From positions 1 to 8,618 of the forward strand of contig CAJXFN010000059.1 of the NCBI GenBank assembly GCA_913052655.1: 8,618 bases of DNA, given 5' to 3'. The position numbers and the translations under genes are program-made. Source of the stretch: an uncultured Flavobacteriales bacterium (GTDB lineage Bacteria; Bacteroidota; Bacteroidia; Flavobacteriales; BACL11). Below the pieces are notes generated by a model, which was given only the letters and a program-made list of their open reading frames with translations, was not told the origin of the DNA and did not search any database. Shown here one piece after another: positions 7,176-8,618 of the stretch (the stretch's first letter is position 1; each line of letters begins with the position of its first letter).

Positions 7176-8618
7176 TCAATTTTCTTCAGAATGCTGAGTA
7201 GCATACATTTTTTTATACTCTCCATTTAACTTAAGCAATTCTGAATGACTACCCTCTTCCAAAACAACACCATTTTTGAGTAATAATATTTTATCAGAAT
7301 CAACAATTGTAGACAATCTATGAGCTATAACAATAGTAGTCCTACCCTCAGAAATTTTCTGTAATGCAGATTGCAAAATTTGTTCAGTATAAGAATCGAT
7401 AGATGATGTAGCTTCATCTAATATTAATATCTGAGGATTTCTCAAGTACACTCTTAAAAATGATATGAGTTGTCTTTGCCCTGTTGAAAGAGTAACTCCC
7501 CTCTCACCTACAATATAATCATATCCACCAGGAAGAGACATTATAAAATCATGAATACCTATTTCTTTTGATGCATTAAGAACATCTTCTTCAGATATAT
7601 TTTCATCAAATAAAATAACATTCTGCATAATTGAAGAAGAAAACAAGTGAACTTCTTGCTGTACTACTGCAATATGTTTTCTTAGGTTATCTAATTTAAA
7701 CTTCTCAACATTTATACCATCAATAGTTATAGAACCAGATTGAATATCATAAAATCTATTCAATAAATTAATAATAGAAGTTTTTCCCGATCCAGTCCTT
7801 CCTACAAGTGCAAGCTTCTTACCTTTTTCAATAGAAAAAGAAATTCCATTTAACACCCAATTATCATCTTTATATGAAAACTTTACATTTTTATATTTAA
7901 CTGTCCCCTGTATTTGATCTTTAATTACATCTCCATCATCTTTGATAAAATCTTTAGTATCCAAAACTTTAAACACCCTTTCAGAACCAACAATTCCCAT
8001 TTGTAATACATTAAACCTATCCGCAAGCTGTCGAATAGGACGAAACATCATATAAATGTACAATATAAAAGCAACAAGTTCTCCTAAAGTGACTTCTTTA
8101 CCAGATATTATCGCATCACCTCCATACCATATAATTAATCCAATAGAAAGAGCTGAAAGAATTTCTACAATTGGAAAAAATATAGAATAATAAAATACAG
8201 ATCTTAAATTTGCGTTAAGATGATTTTTATTAATTTTTTTAAACTTTTCAAATTCAGAACGTTCTCTGTTAAAAATCTGAACTAAGTTCATTCCTACAAT
8301 ATGTTCCTGAATAAAGGTATTTATATTAGACACCTCTTTTCTTACATCTTGAAATGCTGACTTGATATTATGTTTAAACCAAGCGGTAGCAATCAATAAT
8401 AATGGAATAGCAATTAAACTTATCAAAGCCAATCTCCAATCGGTATAAAACATCATACAAACGACTACAATTAATTTTAAAAGTTCTCCAATTATCACAA
8501 ATAAACCTTGAGAGAATATATCAGATATAGTTTCAATATCAGAAATAGTACGAGTAACTAATGATCCAATTGGAGTGTTATCAAAAAACTTCATCTTTAA
8601 TTTTAATATATGTTGATA
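7176..8618 (-). CDS. ABC exporter (MsbA/multidrug type half-transporter), N-terminus beyond the right edge
   Basis: This is an inner-membrane ATP-driven exporter with fused membrane and nucleotide-binding domains, expected to work as a dimer. The frame stays open to the right edge: eight codons (YQHILKLK) precede the Met at 8594. That Met lies inside the family-typical FFDNTPIGSLVTR loop, so it is internal and roughly 100-120 residues, including the first two membrane helices, are missing. Counting from that Met, membrane segments lie near 31-50, 52-70, 131-156 and 170-187. The ATPase shows the A-loop Tyr (241), Walker A GRTGSGKT (265-272), Q-loop VVQQ (310-313), X-loop GERG (363-366), signature LSTGQ (369-373), Walker B ILILDE (389-394), D-loop SSID (397-400) and H-loop His425. 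All key residues are present, so it should be active. Substrate (lipid, drug or other) cannot be told. The stop is TGA at 7178-7176. Confidence 0.95.
   Translation of the reverse strand, partial: YQHILKLKMKFFDNTPIGSLVTRTISDIETISDIFSQGLFVIIGELLKLIVVVCMMFYTDWRLALISLIAIPLLLIATAWFKHNIKSAFQDVRKEVSNINTFIQEHIVGMNLVQIFNRERSEFEKFKKINKNHLNANLRSVFYYSIFFPIVEILSALSIGLIIWYGGDAIISGKEVTLGELVAFILYIYMMFRPIRQLADRFNVLQMGIVGSERVFKVLDTKDFIKDDGDVIKDQIQGTVKYKNVKFSYKDDNWVLNGISFSIEKGKKLALVGRTGSGKTSIINLLNRFYDIQSGSITIDGINVEKFKLDNLRKHIAVVQQEVHLFSSSIMQNVILFDENISEEDVLNASKEIGIHDFIMSLPGGYDYIVGERGVTLSTGQRQLISFLRVYLRNPQILILDEATSSIDSYTEQILQSALQKISEGRTTIVIAHRLSTIVDSDKILLLKNGVVLEEGSHSELLKLNGEYKKMYATQHSEEN

Noticed and set aside
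8592..8594. ATG at 8594 as the start of the ABC transporter
   Set aside because: The frame continues to the window edge with family-like residues, and the first two membrane helices would be missing.

Overview
This window is AT-rich (roughly two thirds A+T by eye) and all four genes read on the minus strand, so transcription runs from right to left. The organism is almost certainly a member of the Bacteroidota, most likely a marine or aquatic flavobacterium-like lineage. The evidence is two secreted proteins that end in type IX secretion system (T9SS) type B sorting domains, also called the gliding-motility-associated C-terminal domain. The near absence of Shine-Dalgarno sequences and a TAnnTTTG promoter-like box also fit. 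TGA is used as a stop, so the ordinary bacterial code applies.

In order of transcription: (1) 8618-7176 is an ABC exporter of the MsbA/multidrug type, with its N-terminus cut off by the right edge. (2) After 62 bp comes 7113-5074, a secreted protein with a choice-anchored L domain, about four Ig/PKD-like modules and a T9SS type B sorting domain. (3) Only 3 bp later comes 5070-2323, a secreted protein with an apparent seven-bladed SBBP-type propeller, Ig/PKD-like modules and a second T9SS type B sorting domain. (4) After 72 bp comes 2250-1, a long UvrD/AddA-like superfamily 1 helicase. It is open without interruption for 750 codons and is cut off by the left edge before its last helicase motif.

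The two T9SS cargo genes look like one transcriptional and translational unit and probably end up at the cell surface or outside the cell. I see nothing that ties the flanking exporter or the helicase to them functionally; the shared strand may be only co-orientation. There are no RNA genes, mobile elements, CRISPR arrays or gene-free stretches over 100 bp. I do not see a clearly new biological system here. The points most worth a second look are the propeller architecture, the divergent sorting domain of the 915-residue protein, the cysteine pattern of the 679-residue protein, and a possible near-leaderless promoter before the cargo pair.
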